From Vibrio pelagius (GTDB lineage Bacteria > Pseudomonadota > Gammaproteobacteria > Enterobacterales > Vibrionaceae): 64,000 nt of DNA. The DNA lies in contig NZ_AP025503.1 of assembly GCF_024347575.1 (NCBI RefSeq), forward strand, positions 62,001-126,000. The letters are read 5' to 3'. This document shows positions 39,771 to 48,888 of this stretch, in pieces. The stretch's first letter is position 1; the number at the start of each line of letters is the position of its first letter. Position numbers and translations under genes: made by a program. The notes below the pieces were generated by a model, which saw only the letters and a program-made list of their open reading frames with translations, was not told the DNA's origin and did no database searches.

Positions 39771-40334
39771 CTACTTGATCGTTGCACGGTGTAAAAACAC
39801 AGTGACTGGAGTAGTAGATGCAATAAGCTTGCCGCTTCTATGTGCTTGAATAGCAATGGTATGTTCACCACGATCGATATTTTTTAACGCCCATGTTGAT
39901 GTGGTTTGAGGTGCACCATAACGGCGCCCATCTAACATTAACTGCAGCTGTTCTCCAATACCGAGTTTTCGGCTGAGTTCTATTTCAATCGCAATCAAAC
40001 CGCGGTTGCTGCGTAAGGTCTGATCATGTTGCGGAGTAATTAGCGTTAGCATGAGCGGAGGCGGAGTATCTGGTTTGTCTGAAGTAGGTGTTTCTTGAGT
40101 AGAAGTGGCAGTGGGTAAAGGCTCCACAGGTTTAGGGTCAACCGGCAAGACGCTATCAAACTTAGGGGCCGGCGCCACCGCTTGAACATCGGGTAGGTCT
40201 AATGCTTTGGCTTTGTTGTTGTCTGGTGTATCACTAAAGTGCAGTACCCCACTGTCGTCTTCCCAAGTATAGACAGTTTGAGCACTCAGCATACCTGAGA
40301 GTATTGCCCAAATGAATATCCATATCGCTTTCAT
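39771..40334 (-). CDS. DUF4124-family periplasmic protein
   Basis: The ATG at 40334 (187 residues) is chosen: GGGTC lies upstream and a signal peptide (MKAIWIFIWAILSGMLSAQT) begins at once; an upstream start adds 11 polar residues. After the signal peptide is the DUF4124 block (VYTWEDDSGVLHFSDTP, residues about 21-40), then a Pro-rich linker, then a C-terminal beta-rich domain (about 90-185) like the Ig-fold tails in this group. Function is unknown. It lies inside the glnA-ntrBC gene series on the same strand, which suggests nitrogen-linked expression; the role is unclear. Confidence 0.85.
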   Translation of the reverse strand: MKAIWIFIWAILSGMLSAQTVYTWEDDSGVLHFSDTPDNNKAKALDLPDVQAVAPAPKFDSVLPVDPKPVEPLPTATSTQETPTSDKPDTPPPLMLTLITPQHDQTLRSNRGLIAIEIELSRKLGIGEQLQLMLDGRRYGAPQTTSTWALKNIDRGEHTIAIQAHRSGKLIASTTPVTVFLHRATIK

Positions 40335-40435
40335 GTTTATGACCCTTTTCTGATGCTGTGAATGCACACGTTGTAGGCAGTTGCAATAAGCTGGTTCGAT
40401 AGGGAATGGTACGAAGTGAATGGGGGAGGAGGAAT

Positions 40436-40465
40436 ATAAAAAAGGCCCGCCTGCGAGGCGAGCCT
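40436..40465 (-). terminator. Terminator after glnA
   Basis: On the minus strand AGGCTCGCC pairs with GGCGGGCCT (one mismatch) around TCGCA and is followed by a T-run. Downstream genes ntrB-ntrC would need read-through or an internal promoter. Confidence 0.85.
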
Positions 40466-40523
40466 AATATTTAGTTAGCGATTCTTACAGGGTTGCAGTA
40501 AGAGTGCTTATCTCTACCAGAGA

Positions 40524-41933
40524 TTAAACAGAGTAGTACAGTTCAAACTCAAGTGGGTGAGTTGTCATGTTCACTTTCTCTACATCTTGAGACTTAAGGG
40601 CGATGTAAGAGTCGATGAAGTCATCAGAGAATACGCCACCAGCTGTTAGGAACTCACGGTCAGCATCTAGACACTCTAGAGCTTCTTTTAGTGAGTACGC
40701 TACTGTTGGGATTTCTGCTGCTTCTTCAGCTGGTAGGTCGTACAGATCTTTATCCATAGCTTCGCCTGGGTGGATCTTGTTCTTAATACCGTCAAGACCA
40801 GCCATTAGCATTGAAGCGTAGCATAGGTATGGGTTTGCTGCTGGGTCACCGAAACGTAGCTCGATACGACGCGCTTTAGGGCTTGGTACTACTGGGATAC
40901 GGATAGAAGCAGAACGGTTACGTGCAGAGTAAGCAAGCATAACTGGTGCTTCAAAGCCTGGTACAAGACGCTTGTACGAGTTCGTCGCTGGGTTAGAGAA
41001 CGCGTTGATTGCGCGAGCGTGCTTGATGATACCACCGATGTAGTAAAGCGCCATTTCAGATAGACCGCCGTACTTATCACCAGCAAATAGGTTAACACCG
41101 TCTTTTGCTAGAGATTGGTGAACGTGCATACCAGAACCGTTATCACCTACAAGTGGCTTAGGCATGAATGTCGCTGTTTTACCAAATGCGTGAGCAACGT
41201 TGTGTACAACGTACTTGTAGATTTGAGTTTCGTCCGCTTTCGTTGTTAGCGTGTTGAAGCGAGTTGCGATTTCGTTTTGACCCGCAGTTGCTACTTCGTG
41301 GTGATGCGCTTCTACAACTAGACCCATCTCTTCCATTACTAGACACATTGCAGAACGGATGTCTTGAGATGAATCAACTGGAGCTACTGGGAAGTAACCA
41401 CCTTTAACGCCTGGACGGTGACCTTTGTTACCACCTTCTACGTCAGAACCCGTGTTCCATGCAGCTTCGATGTCATCGATCTTGAAGAAAGAACCAGACA
41501 TGTCAGTTGCGAATTTAACGTCGTCAAATAGGAAGAACTCTGGCTCAGGACCAACAAGTACAGTGTCTGCGATACCTGTAGAGCGCATGTACTCTTCAGA
41601 ACGTTTTGCGATAGAGCGTGGGTCACGGTCGTAGCCTTGCATTGTTGCAGGCTCAAGAATGTCACAACGGATGTTTAGCGTTGCATCTTCCGTGAATGGG
41701 TCAAGAACAGCAGATGATGCGTCTGGCATCATTACCATGTCAGATTCGTTGATGCCTTTCCAACCAGCTACAGAAGAGCCGTCAAACATCTTACCTTCTT
41801 CAAAGAAGTCTGCGTCAACTTGGTGAGCAGGTAGAGAGATATGTTGCTCTTTACCTTTAGTATCTGTAAAGCGTAGGTCTACAAATTTAACTTCGTTCTC
41901 TTGGATCAGCGATAGTACGTTTTCTACTGACAT
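40524..41933 (-). CDS. glnA: Glutamine synthetase, type I
   Basis: Makes glutamine from glutamate, ammonia and ATP; twelve-subunit enzyme. It has 469 residues, the normal length. Signatures: [17 protein letters not shown] near the N-terminus, metal-binding [18 protein letters not shown], and the adenylylation loop with Tyr in [10 protein letters not shown] (about residue 397), so it should be regulated by the adenylyltransferase GlnE. A sigma-54 promoter and NtrC sites lie upstream. Confidence 0.98.
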   Translation of the reverse strand: MSVENVLSLIQENEVKFVDLRFTDTKGKEQHISLPAHQVDADFFEEGKMFDGSSVAGWKGINESDMVMMPDASSAVLDPFTEDATLNIRCDILEPATMQGYDRDPRSIAKRSEEYMRSTGIADTVLVGPEPEFFLFDDVKFATDMSGSFFKIDDIEAAWNTGSDVEGGNKGHRPGVKGGYFPVAPVDSSQDIRSAMCLVMEEMGLVVEAHHHEVATAGQNEIATRFNTLTTKADETQIYKYVVHNVAHAFGKTATFMPKPLVGDNGSGMHVHQSLAKDGVNLFAGDKYGGLSEMALYYIGGIIKHARAINAFSNPATNSYKRLVPGFEAPVMLAYSARNRSASIRIPVVPSPKARRIELRFGDPAANPYLCYASMLMAGLDGIKNKIHPGEAMDKDLYDLPAEEAAEIPTVAYSLKEALECLDADREFLTAGGVFSDDFIDSYIALKSQDVEKVNMTTHPLEFELYYSV

Positions 41934-42036
41934 CTTGGATAACCTCCAGTGTTATTAATTTGGTTTGTGCTCGATTCGGTCGAAACTAGCATTGATTAAT
42001 GTCTTTCGGCGCATTAATCGATGCTGTTTTAACTAA

Positions 42037-42052
42037 AGCTAAAAGCGTGCCA
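42037..42052 (-). promoter_or_regulatory. Sigma-54 promoter of glnA
   Basis: Minus-strand TGGCACGCTTTTAGCT matches the -24/-12 consensus TGGCAC-N5-TTGCW except one base, with the required GG-N10-GC spacing. Transcription should begin near 42026, about 93 bases before the glnA start. Confidence 0.85.
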
Positions 42053-42100
42053 AAAAAATTAATCCATTAATTTCAATGATTTAGTTTGTTTGTGTTTTTC

Positions 42101-42181
42101 TTGGTGCGTTTCTTTGCACCAAAATGATCATGTGATGCACATTTATGGTGCAGCCGTTTGGTTGTGCACCATAATGAGTCA
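42101..42181. promoter_or_regulatory. NtrC binding region between glnA and typA
   Basis: The best site, TGCACATTTATGGTGCA (42136-42152), fits the NtrC dyad TGCACCA-N3-TGGTGCA and is centred about 118 bp before the expected glnA start. Half-matching sites lie at about 42115-42131 and 42165-42181. This is like the paired enhancer sites of E. coli glnA. The wider 554-bp gap also holds TGGTATATT (an extended -10) near 42391, possibly for typA, but nothing coding. Confidence 0.75.
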
Positions 42182-42487
42182 CAAACGAGTACCATTCAGC
42201 AACGATTTGCATGGGTTGTCAATCCACTTTTTCGTTTTACGACGAGATTTCACCGGCCTGACCGAGATAATACAAAAGGTCGAGCTATTTCGAATTGAGG
42301 GCGCCTTATAGCCGGTTATTTATTGGGAATAAGCGCCTGTGGAAAAAGGCTTTGGTTCAGATCACATATTTCTGGGGTTTTTGCTAGAATCTGGTATATT
42401 ATTGACCGTTTTTTTAATCAAGCTAGTGGCACTTACCCTGATTGTAGAGGTGATGTGCGGCTACTTTTATGAGTGAATCGAGAATCC

Positions 42488-44317
42488 ATGTCTACTCCAC
42501 AGATTGATAAGTTAAGAAATATCGCGATTATCGCGCACGTTGACCACGGTAAAACAACGCTGGTTGATAAACTGCTACAACAATCAGGCACACTAGAATC
42601 TCGTGGTGAGACTGAAGAGCGCGTAATGGACTCGAATGACATCGAGAAAGAGCGTGGCATTACCATCCTTGCTAAGAACACAGCAATCGACTGGAACGAT
42701 CACCGCATCAACATCGTAGATACTCCGGGACACGCGGACTTCGGTGGTGAAGTAGAGCGTATCATGTCTATGGTTGACTCTGTGCTACTGATCGTTGACG
42801 CAGTAGATGGCCCAATGCCTCAAACTCGTTTCGTAACGCAAAAAGCATTCGCACACGGTCTTAAGCCAATCGTTGTCATCAACAAGATCGACCGCCCAGG
42901 CGCACGTCCTGATTGGGTTATGGATCAAGTATTCGACCTATTCGACAACCTAGGTGCTTCTGACGAACAGCTAGACTTCAAAGTAGTTTACGCTTCAGCA
43001 CTTAACGGTTGGGCTTCTCTTGAAGAAGGCGAAACTGGCGAAGACATGGAACCACTATTCCAAACTATCGTTGAAGAAGTAGCAGCACCACAAGTTGACC
43101 TAGACGGTCCACTACAGATGCAAGTTTCTCAACTAGACTACAGCTCTTACGTTGGTGTTATCGGTGTTGCTCGTGTAACTCGTGGTTCTGTTAAACCAAA
43201 CCAACAAGTTACTATCGTAAGCGCAGACGGCAAAACTCGTAACGGCAAAGTTGGCACAGTAATGGGCTACCTAGGTCTTGAGCGTCACGAAGTTGAACAA
43301 GCGAACGCGGGTGACATCATTGCGATCACTGGTCTTGGTGAGCTAAAAATCTCTGACACTATCTGTGCACAAAACGCAGTAGAAGCGCTTCCAGCATTGT
43401 CTGTAGATGAGCCAACAGTAACAATGACGTTCCAAGTAAACACGTCTCCATTCGCGGGTAAAGAAGGTAAGTTCGTCACTTCACGTAACATCCTTGAGCG
43501 TCTAGAGAAAGAACTGGTACACAACGTTGCACTACGTGTTGAACAAACAGACGATCCAGACAAATTCCGCGTATCAGGTCGTGGTGAACTTCACCTATCT
43601 ATCCTGATCGAAAACATGCGTCGTGAAGGCTTCGAGCTAGCAGTATCTCGTCCAGAAGTAATTATCAAAGAAGAAGATGGTCAACTGATGGAACCGTTCG
43701 AAACGGTAACTATCGACGTTATGGAAGAGCACCAAGGCGGCATCATGGAGAACATTGGCCTACGTAAAGGTGAGCTGACTGACATGTCTCCAGACGGTAA
43801 AGGTCGTGTACGTATGGACTTCGTTATGCCATCTCGTGGCCTAATCGGTTTCCAAACGGAATTCATGACACTAACTTCAGGTTCTGGTCTTCTTTACCAT
43901 ACATTCGATCACTACGGTCCACACAAAGGCGGCGAAATCGGCCAGCGTGTTAACGGTGTTCTAATCTCTAACGGTATGGGTAAAGCGCTAACTAACGCAC
44001 TATTCAACCTACAAGAGCGTGGTCGCATGTTTATCGGTCACGGTGTTGAAGTATACGAAGGCATGGTTGTTGGTATCCACAGCCGTGACAACGACCTAAC
44101 AGTTAACGTACTGAAAGGTAAGCAGCTAACCAACGTTCGTGCATCTGGTACGGACGACGCACAGGTTCTTACTCCGCCAATCATCATGACTCTTGAGCAA
44201 GCTCTAGAATTCATCGATGACGACGAGCTAGTAGAAGTAACACCTGAAAGCATCCGTATCCGTAAGAAGTTCCTAACGGAATCGGATCGTAAGCGTGCTT
44301 CACGTGCAGCGAAATAA
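42488..44317 (+). CDS. typA: Ribosome-associated GTPase TypA/BipA
   Basis: Translational GTPase of the EF-G superfamily that aids ribosome assembly at low temperature and stress. The ATG at 42488 (609 residues) is chosen; a GTG five codons earlier is in frame. G1 [10 protein letters not shown] (about residues 16-25), G3 [11 protein letters not shown]4 [12 protein letters not shown], and the family C-terminal lysine-rich end ([11 protein letters not shown]) are seen. Codon use is strongly biased to frequent codons, as in highly expressed genes, more than its neighbours. It is divergent from glnA. Confidence 0.97.
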   Translation: MSTPQIDKLRNIAIIAHVDHGKTTLVDKLLQQSGTLESRGETEERVMDSNDIEKERGITILAKNTAIDWNDHRINIVDTPGHADFGGEVERIMSMVDSVLLIVDAVDGPMPQTRFVTQKAFAHGLKPIVVINKIDRPGARPDWVMDQVFDLFDNLGASDEQLDFKVVYASALNGWASLEEGETGEDMEPLFQTIVEEVAAPQVDLDGPLQMQVSQLDYSSYVGVIGVARVTRGSVKPNQQVTIVSADGKTRNGKVGTVMGYLGLERHEVEQANAGDIIAITGLGELKISDTICAQNAVEALPALSVDEPTVTMTFQVNTSPFAGKEGKFVTSRNILERLEKELVHNVALRVEQTDDPDKFRVSGRGELHLSILIENMRREGFELAVSRPEVIIKEEDGQLMEPFETVTIDVMEEHQGGIMENIGLRKGELTDMSPDGKGRVRMDFVMPSRGLIGFQTEFMTLTSGSGLLYHTFDHYGPHKGGEIGQRVNGVLISNGMGKALTNALFNLQERGRMFIGHGVEVYEGMVVGIHSRDNDLTVNVLKGKQLTNVRASGTDDAQVLTPPIIMTLEQALEFIDDDELVEVTPESIRIRKKFLTESDRKRASRAAK

Positions 44318-44340
44318 TCAGATTTAACTGATTGAGTTTA

Positions 44341-44381
44341 AAAAGCCCCGAGTAGCGATGCTGCTCGGGGCTTTTGTTTTT
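44341..44381 (+). terminator. Terminator after typA
   Basis: AAAAGCCCCGAG (44341-44352) pairs with CTCGGGGCTTTT (44364-44375), followed by GTTTTTT. Confidence 0.93.
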
Positions 44382-45318
44382 TAGTTAGTTTAGATTCGAG
44401 TAAACGGAATGCGGGATACGAAGAGCGTGTTTGGTATCTACCCATTGAATCGTCATTCCAGAATCGAGGAACGAGATGTCTGGAATCTTCTTATGGCATA
44501 CAAGAGATTCCCTACCACGCTCGTGCCTCGCTGTAGGGAATGACGGTGTTTATTTAGGTTCGAGTAAACGGGATACTAGATACGAAAAGCGCGTACCATT
44601 TCAGTATATTGAGTCGTCATTCCAGAACCGAGGAACGAGGTGTCTGGAATCTTTCTTTTACCGCGAATAAGAGATTCCCTATCATGCTCGTGCCTCGCTG
44701 TGGGGAATGACGGTGTTTATTTAGGTTCGAGTAAACGGGATACTAGATACGAAAAGCGCGTACCATTTCAGTATATTGAGTCGTCATTCCAGAATCGAGG
44801 AGCGAGATGTCTGGAATCTTCTTATGGCATACAAGAGATTCCCTACCACGCTCGTGCCTCGCTGTAGGGAATGACGGTGTTTATTTAGGTTCGAGTAAAC
44901 GGATACGAGATACGAAAAGCGCGTACCATTTCAGTATATTGAGTCGTCATTCCAGAACCGAGGAACGAGGTGTCTGGAATCTTTCTTTTACCGCAAATAA
45001 GAGATTCCCTATCATGCTCGTGCCTCGCTGTAGGGAATGACGGTGTTTATTTAGGTTCGAGTAAACGGGATACTAGATACGAAAAGCGCGTACCATTTCA
45101 GTATATTGAGTCGTCATTCCAGAACCGAGGAACGAGGTGTCTGGAATCTTTCTTTTACCGCGAATAAGAGATTCCCTATCACGCTCGTGTCTAACTGTAG
45201 GGAATGACGGTGGTCTGTTTAGATTCGAGTAAACGGGATGCGAGATACGAAGAGCGCATACTATTTCAACTCATGGGTTTGTCATTCCAGAATTGAGGAA
45301 CGAAATGTCTGGAATCTA
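44382..45318. repeat. Tandem array of about 165-bp composite palindromic repeats
   Basis: Five full cores and one partial core begin with GTCATTCCAGA at 44452, 44616, 44783, 44946, 45113 and 45281 (periods 164, 167, 163, 167, 168). Each full core (93-96 bp) ends with GGAATGAC and is separated by about 71 bp of linker that itself repeats. A core is two half-elements in inverted order: the blocks GTCATTCC, CGAGGAACGAG and GGAATC in the left half recur as reverse complements in the right half (CGAGGCACGAG). Each half can also form its own hairpin. Cores 1 and 3 share one internal variant and cores 2, 4 and 5 another, so the array reads A-B-A-B-B. The first and last linkers are the most diverged. 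Confidence 0.93.
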
Positions 45319-45846
45319 GTTATTGATTCCTAGATGACTTTCAACAAAATGAACTCGCTCTTCCACTGTCATAAATGGCACCTCAATCACTTCATACCCG
45401 AGTTGCTGATAGAGTGTGACTAGGCTGTTGTGAATCTCTAACGCCCCCTCAAACGGGTAAGGGCGCACTTCATCCTGCACGTAAATACTTGCTTCTGGGC
45501 GACACAAGAACACTTGAGGATGGTAACCCTGACTCGCCTTTAGGTACTTCTCATCAATCTCTAGTTGTGCTTGAGATAGATAGCCACAGATGTCAGGGAT
45601 GGCGCGGTCAAGAAAAGCGATGGAGTGCTGGCTGGCCTGTACCTTTTGTTCACTCATTACTTCTAAGCAGAGTGCAGCAAAAGCGGGTAGGTCGACCCAA
45701 GGCAGTATCCCACCTTCTAATTGGCTCTGCTGTTCAATTAACTGGCGAGAAGCTTCTACAAAGGTAGCGTAGCGGCGCTCGGCGAGTGCGTTGACCAAGG
45801 TTGTTTTTCCTGCGCCTGGGCCGCCACTTATGATGATAGGTTGCAT
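45316..45846 (-). CDS. Small AAA_28-type ATPase
   Basis: Predicted nucleotide-binding protein of 176 residues. Walker A GGPGAGKTT lies at residues 8-16; a possible Walker B is HSIAFLDRAIPD (about 73-84), with an Arg just after the Asp. Overall this matches the AAA_28 P-loop family, sometimes annotated ATP/GTP-binding or nucleoside kinase-like; the substrate is unknown. The TAG stop lies in the edge of the truncated sixth repeat core, so the repeat either inserted at the stop or supplies it. It starts 13 bp after the DUF2959 gene and is probably co-transcribed. Confidence 0.85.
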   Translation of the reverse strand: MQPIIISGGPGAGKTTLVNALAERRYATFVEASRQLIEQQSQLEGGILPWVDLPAFAALCLEVMSEQKVQASQHSIAFLDRAIPDICGYLSQAQLEIDEKYLKASQGYHPQVFLCRPEASIYVQDEVRPYPFEGALEIHNSLVTLYQQLGYEVIEVPFMTVEERVHFVESHLGINN

Positions 45847-45859
45847 TGAGTGACTCTAT

Positions 45860-46501
45860 TTACTTCTGATTTAGCTGAGCAAGAAACTTATCTGACTCTT
45901 CAATCGCTTCATTCATCTGTTTGATTGCAAAGGCGATGTCCTTTTCTAGGCTCATGAACTCACCTTGCAGTGAACCGACAGCGCTCGCATTTAGGTTATG
46001 CTTAAGATAGAGCGTATTGTCGCGTAGGGTGTTGAGCACCGGGTCCATCTTCTTCTCCGCATGTTTCATTGCCGAGAGCATGGTTTGATAAGAGGACTTG
46101 GTTTCTCGCAACTTTTGCTCACTTGAGCGGCGCAGTGAAGCGCTGGTGTAGAGGTCGAGTTCGTCTTGCCACTCGGCGAATAGGGCATCGGAGACATCTT
46201 CGATCGCAGCGATACGGTCACTGACATTCTGTGCTGCTGTTTCGCTGTCTTGGTATTTGTCGTTGATCTTATTGTACATATCTTCAAGGTCACCGCCGTT
46301 GAAGTTGGTCAGGCTGCTCAGTGCTTCTAGGGCACTGGTGAACTCTTCTTGAGCATCTTGTTGTGACTCTTTAGCATCTTCGACACGGTCGACCATAATG
46401 TCACGCTTGTGGTAGCCCACTTGCTCCATTGCGGAGTAATACGCTGACTGACATCCCGTTAGGGTAAAAATAGATAGCACTAAGACGAGTAAATAAGGCA
46501 T
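45860..46501 (-). CDS. DUF2959-family lipoprotein
   Basis: A protein of 213 residues with a short lipoprotein signal peptide ending in LTGC (Cys17), so it is likely anchored to a membrane by lipid; Gln at +2 suggests the outer membrane. The rest is helical and charged, with heptad-like patterns indicating coiled coil, and matches DUF2959 (YHKRDIMVDRVEDAKESQQDAQEEF). Function unknown. It is divergent from the yihY gene, sharing a 40-bp gap. Confidence 0.87.
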   Translation of the reverse strand: MPYLLVLVLSIFTLTGCQSAYYSAMEQVGYHKRDIMVDRVEDAKESQQDAQEEFTSALEALSSLTNFNGGDLEDMYNKINDKYQDSETAAQNVSDRIAAIEDVSDALFAEWQDELDLYTSASLRRSSEQKLRETKSSYQTMLSAMKHAEKKMDPVLNTLRDNTLYLKHNLNASAVGSLQGEFMSLEKDIAFAIKQMNEAIEESDKFLAQLNQK

Positions 46502-46541
46502 CCTTGGTTCCTATATACAATTAATCAACATTATTAGGACT

Positions 46542-47483
46542 ATGAACGAGTTACATGGGAGTTACAAGTTGAAGATTCAAAAGACAACCGAACTCGGACT
46601 CGCGTTCTCACACTACCTGATGGCGCGAATGAAACACGATCGAGTCAATGTGAATGCAGGCTATTTAGCTTACATCACCTTGCTATCGATCGTGCCTATG
46701 TTGGCAGTATTGCTGTCGATACTCTCCTCTTTCTCTGTGTTTGAAGATGTTGGGCTTGTTATTCAGAAATTCATCATCAATAACTTTGTCCCAGCCTCTG
46801 GTGATGCGGTTCATAATGCTCTACAGGATTTTGTTGCGAATACTGGCAAGATGACGGCAGTCGGTAGTGGATTCCTGTTTATTGCCGCGATGATGCTGAT
46901 CTCGAACATCGATAAGAACCTTAACTACATTTGGCGAGTGAGAGCCAAGCGTCGCCCGGTTCACTCATTCTCAATGTATTGGATGGTGTTAACTCTAGGT
47001 CCAATCTTAGTGGGTGCAAGCATTGCGGCTACATCCTACGTGACTTCGCTTACTCTGCTGCAAAACGAAACCGTCTCTGGGTTGTATAACTTTGTGATTC
47101 GTAAGTTGCCATTAATTCTCTCCTTCTTTACTTTTTTTGGCTTGTACTTACTGGTTCCAAACAAGAAAATTAATTTTTCTCACGCGGCTGCAGGATCGAT
47201 GGTGGCAGCACTTTTGTTTGAATTGAGTAAAAAAGGCTTTGCGGCTTACATCACTCAGTTTCCCTCTTATCAGTTGATTTACGGCGCACTGGCTGCGATT
47301 CCGATCTTATTCGTATGGGTTTACTTGTGTTGGTTGATCGTGCTGGTGGGAGCTGAGGTAACGGCGGCACTTGGCGAGCGCGAACAGTGGAGTGAGACGC
47401 AAGAAATGGTACACTCTACCGATAATCAAAAAGCTCCAGAACAAGGAAATCACAGTGATAGCACTGATTCAAAGAGTAAGTGA
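46542..47483 (+). CDS. yihY: UPF0761/YihY-family inner-membrane protein
   Basis: A protein of 313 residues with about six membrane helices (about 45-280) and a polar tail. The family hallmark [19 protein letters not shown] is at about residues 36-54. Members were once called ribonuclease BN, an assignment since withdrawn; real function is unknown. The ATG at 46542 has AGGA only two bases away, so the TTG at 46569 is a possible alternative start. Its 3' end overlaps dtd by 29 bp. Confidence 0.88.
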   Translation: MNELHGSYKLKIQKTTELGLAFSHYLMARMKHDRVNVNAGYLAYITLLSIVPMLAVLLSILSSFSVFEDVGLVIQKFIINNFVPASGDAVHNALQDFVANTGKMTAVGSGFLFIAAMMLISNIDKNLNYIWRVRAKRRPVHSFSMYWMVLTLGPILVGASIAATSYVTSLTLLQNETVSGLYNFVIRKLPLILSFFTFFGLYLLVPNKKINFSHAAAGSMVAALLFELSKKGFAAYITQFPSYQLIYGALAAIPILFVWVYLCWLIVLVGAEVTAALGEREQWSETQEMVHSTDNQKAPEQGNHSDSTDSKSK

Positions 47484-47889
47484 AGCTGCCGTTCGTGTCG
47501 ATGGTGAGGTCGTTGGCGAAATCGATAAAGGCTTATTGGTACTGCTAGGTGTAGAGAAAGGCGACGATGAAGCTAAAGCGAAACGTTTGATGGAAAGGGT
47601 GACGACTTATCGTGTCTTCGGTGATGAAGACGATAAAATGAACCTCAATGTGAAGCAGGTTGATGGCAAAGTCTTGGTGGTATCTCAGTTCACGCTACCA
47701 GCCGATACCAAAAAAGGGACTCGTGCCGGTTTTTCTCGCGGTGCACACCCTGCCGATGCTGAACGTCTTTACGATTACTTCGCCGATCAATGCGCGACTG
47801 TACTGCCAACGGAGCGTGGCCGCTTTGCAGCAGATATGAAAGTTTCTCTGGTCAATGATGGCCCTGTGACATTCTGGCTACAGGTTTAA
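47455..47889 (+). CDS. dtd: D-aminoacyl-tRNA deacylase
   Basis: Removes D-amino acids and glycine from mischarged tRNAs. The GTG at 47455 is chosen, with AAGGA upstream; the protein then begins [22 protein letters not shown] as in the family. A longer frame exists but adds 28 residues read from the yihY tail in another frame. Length is 144. The two active-site motifs are seen: SQFTLPAD (SQFTLxAD, about 78-85) and the C-terminal [10 protein letters not shown] (GPVT). It overlaps yihY and lies 16 bp before the next gene. Confidence 0.95.
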   Translation: MIALIQRVSEAAVRVDGEVVGEIDKGLLVLLGVEKGDDEAKAKRLMERVTTYRVFGDEDDKMNLNVKQVDGKVLVVSQFTLPADTKKGTRAGFSRGAHPADAERLYDYFADQCATVLPTERGRFAADMKVSLVNDGPVTFWLQV

Positions 47890-47905
47890 GCTTAAAGGAA
47901 TAAGC

Positions 47906-48841
47906 ATGTTTAAACTTATTACTCCGACCACGGAGAATCAACTGAACAAGTATTATCACTTTCGCTGGCAGATGCTGCGCGAGCCTTGGCGCATGCCAGT
48001 TGGCTCGGAACGTGATGAATATGACGGGATGAGTCACCATCGCATGATTGTCGATGGACGTGGTCGACCTATGGCAATTGGACGCCTCTACATCACCCCT
48101 GATCTCGAAGGTCAGATCCGCTATATGGCGGTAAAGAACTCGCGCCGTAGCAAGGGCATGGGTTCTCTTATCTTAGTTGCGCTAGAGTCACTGGCTCGTC
48201 AAGAAGGGGCTAAGCGCTTAGTGTGTAATGCTCGTGAAGATGCAATCTCATTCTATGAGAAGAACAGCTTTGAGCGTCGTGGTGAGATTAATGATCAGCG
48301 CGGTCCGGTGCGTCACCAACAGATGGTAAAACATCTTGATCCTATGGCGGATGTACTGCGTAAGCCGGAGTGGTGTAATGAACTGCAGCAGCGTTGGGAA
48401 CATCAGATCCCTATCAGCGACAAGATGGGCATCAAGATAAACCAATACACAGGTTACCAGTTTGAGTGCAGTGCTCAGCTTAACCCAAACCTCAACCCTC
48501 ACAACACCATGTTTGCGGGCTCGGCGTTTACTCTGGCGACACTGACGGGGTGGGGCATGACGTGGTTGCTGATGAAAGAGCGCGGCCTGACAGGGGATAT
48601 CGTGCTGGCTGACAGCAACATTCGCTATCGTCATCCGGTTGAGCAGAACCCTGTCGCATCAACCTCTCTAGATGGAATCAGCGGCGACTTAGATCGACTC
48701 GCATCGGGGCGTAAGGCGAGAATCATCATCCATGTGACGATTCACAGTGGCGATGTGGCCGCGGTTGAGTTTACGGGAACCTACATGCTGATCCCAGACT
48801 ATAAAAAGGTTCTTAGTTCCACGCAAAACGTCTCGGAATAA
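47906..48841 (+). CDS. fabY: Bifunctional GNAT acetyltransferase / YiiD-type thioesterase
   Basis: A fusion of 311 residues. Residues about 1-145 are a GNAT domain (RYMAVKNSRRSKGMGSLILVALE). Residues about 160-305 are a YiiD C-terminal hotdog thioesterase domain (NPHNTMFAGSAFTLATLTGWGMTW). In E. coli the same gene (yiiD, also called FabY) is linked to starting fatty acid synthesis, and yihY-dtd-yiiD is conserved. The start has AAGGAATAAGC upstream. A strong terminator follows. Confidence 0.88.
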   Translation: MFKLITPTTENQLNKYYHFRWQMLREPWRMPVGSERDEYDGMSHHRMIVDGRGRPMAIGRLYITPDLEGQIRYMAVKNSRRSKGMGSLILVALESLARQEGAKRLVCNAREDAISFYEKNSFERRGEINDQRGPVRHQQMVKHLDPMADVLRKPEWCNELQQRWEHQIPISDKMGIKINQYTGYQFECSAQLNPNLNPHNTMFAGSAFTLATLTGWGMTWLLMKERGLTGDIVLADSNIRYRHPVEQNPVASTSLDGISGDLDRLASGRKARIIIHVTIHSGDVAAVEFTGTYMLIPDYKKVLSSTQNVSE

Positions 48842-48861
48842 TGAGTTTAATGTCTTAACCA

Positions 48862-48888
48862 ACGCCACTTCTCTAAGTGGCGTTTTTA
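48862..48888. terminator. Bidirectional terminator between fabY and the AsmA-like gene
   Basis: ACGCCACTT (48862-48870) pairs with AAGTGGCGT (48875-48883), followed by TTTTATT; the genes are convergent. Confidence 0.85.

Noticed and set aside
44382..45318. CRISPR-like array or chain of short related ORFs in the repeats
   Set aside because: The period of about 165 bp, palindromic cores and near-identical linkers do not fit CRISPR repeats and unique spacers. The similar short frames (64-77 residues) simply arise because the DNA is repeated; they have no ribosome-binding sites and each runs into the next unit.
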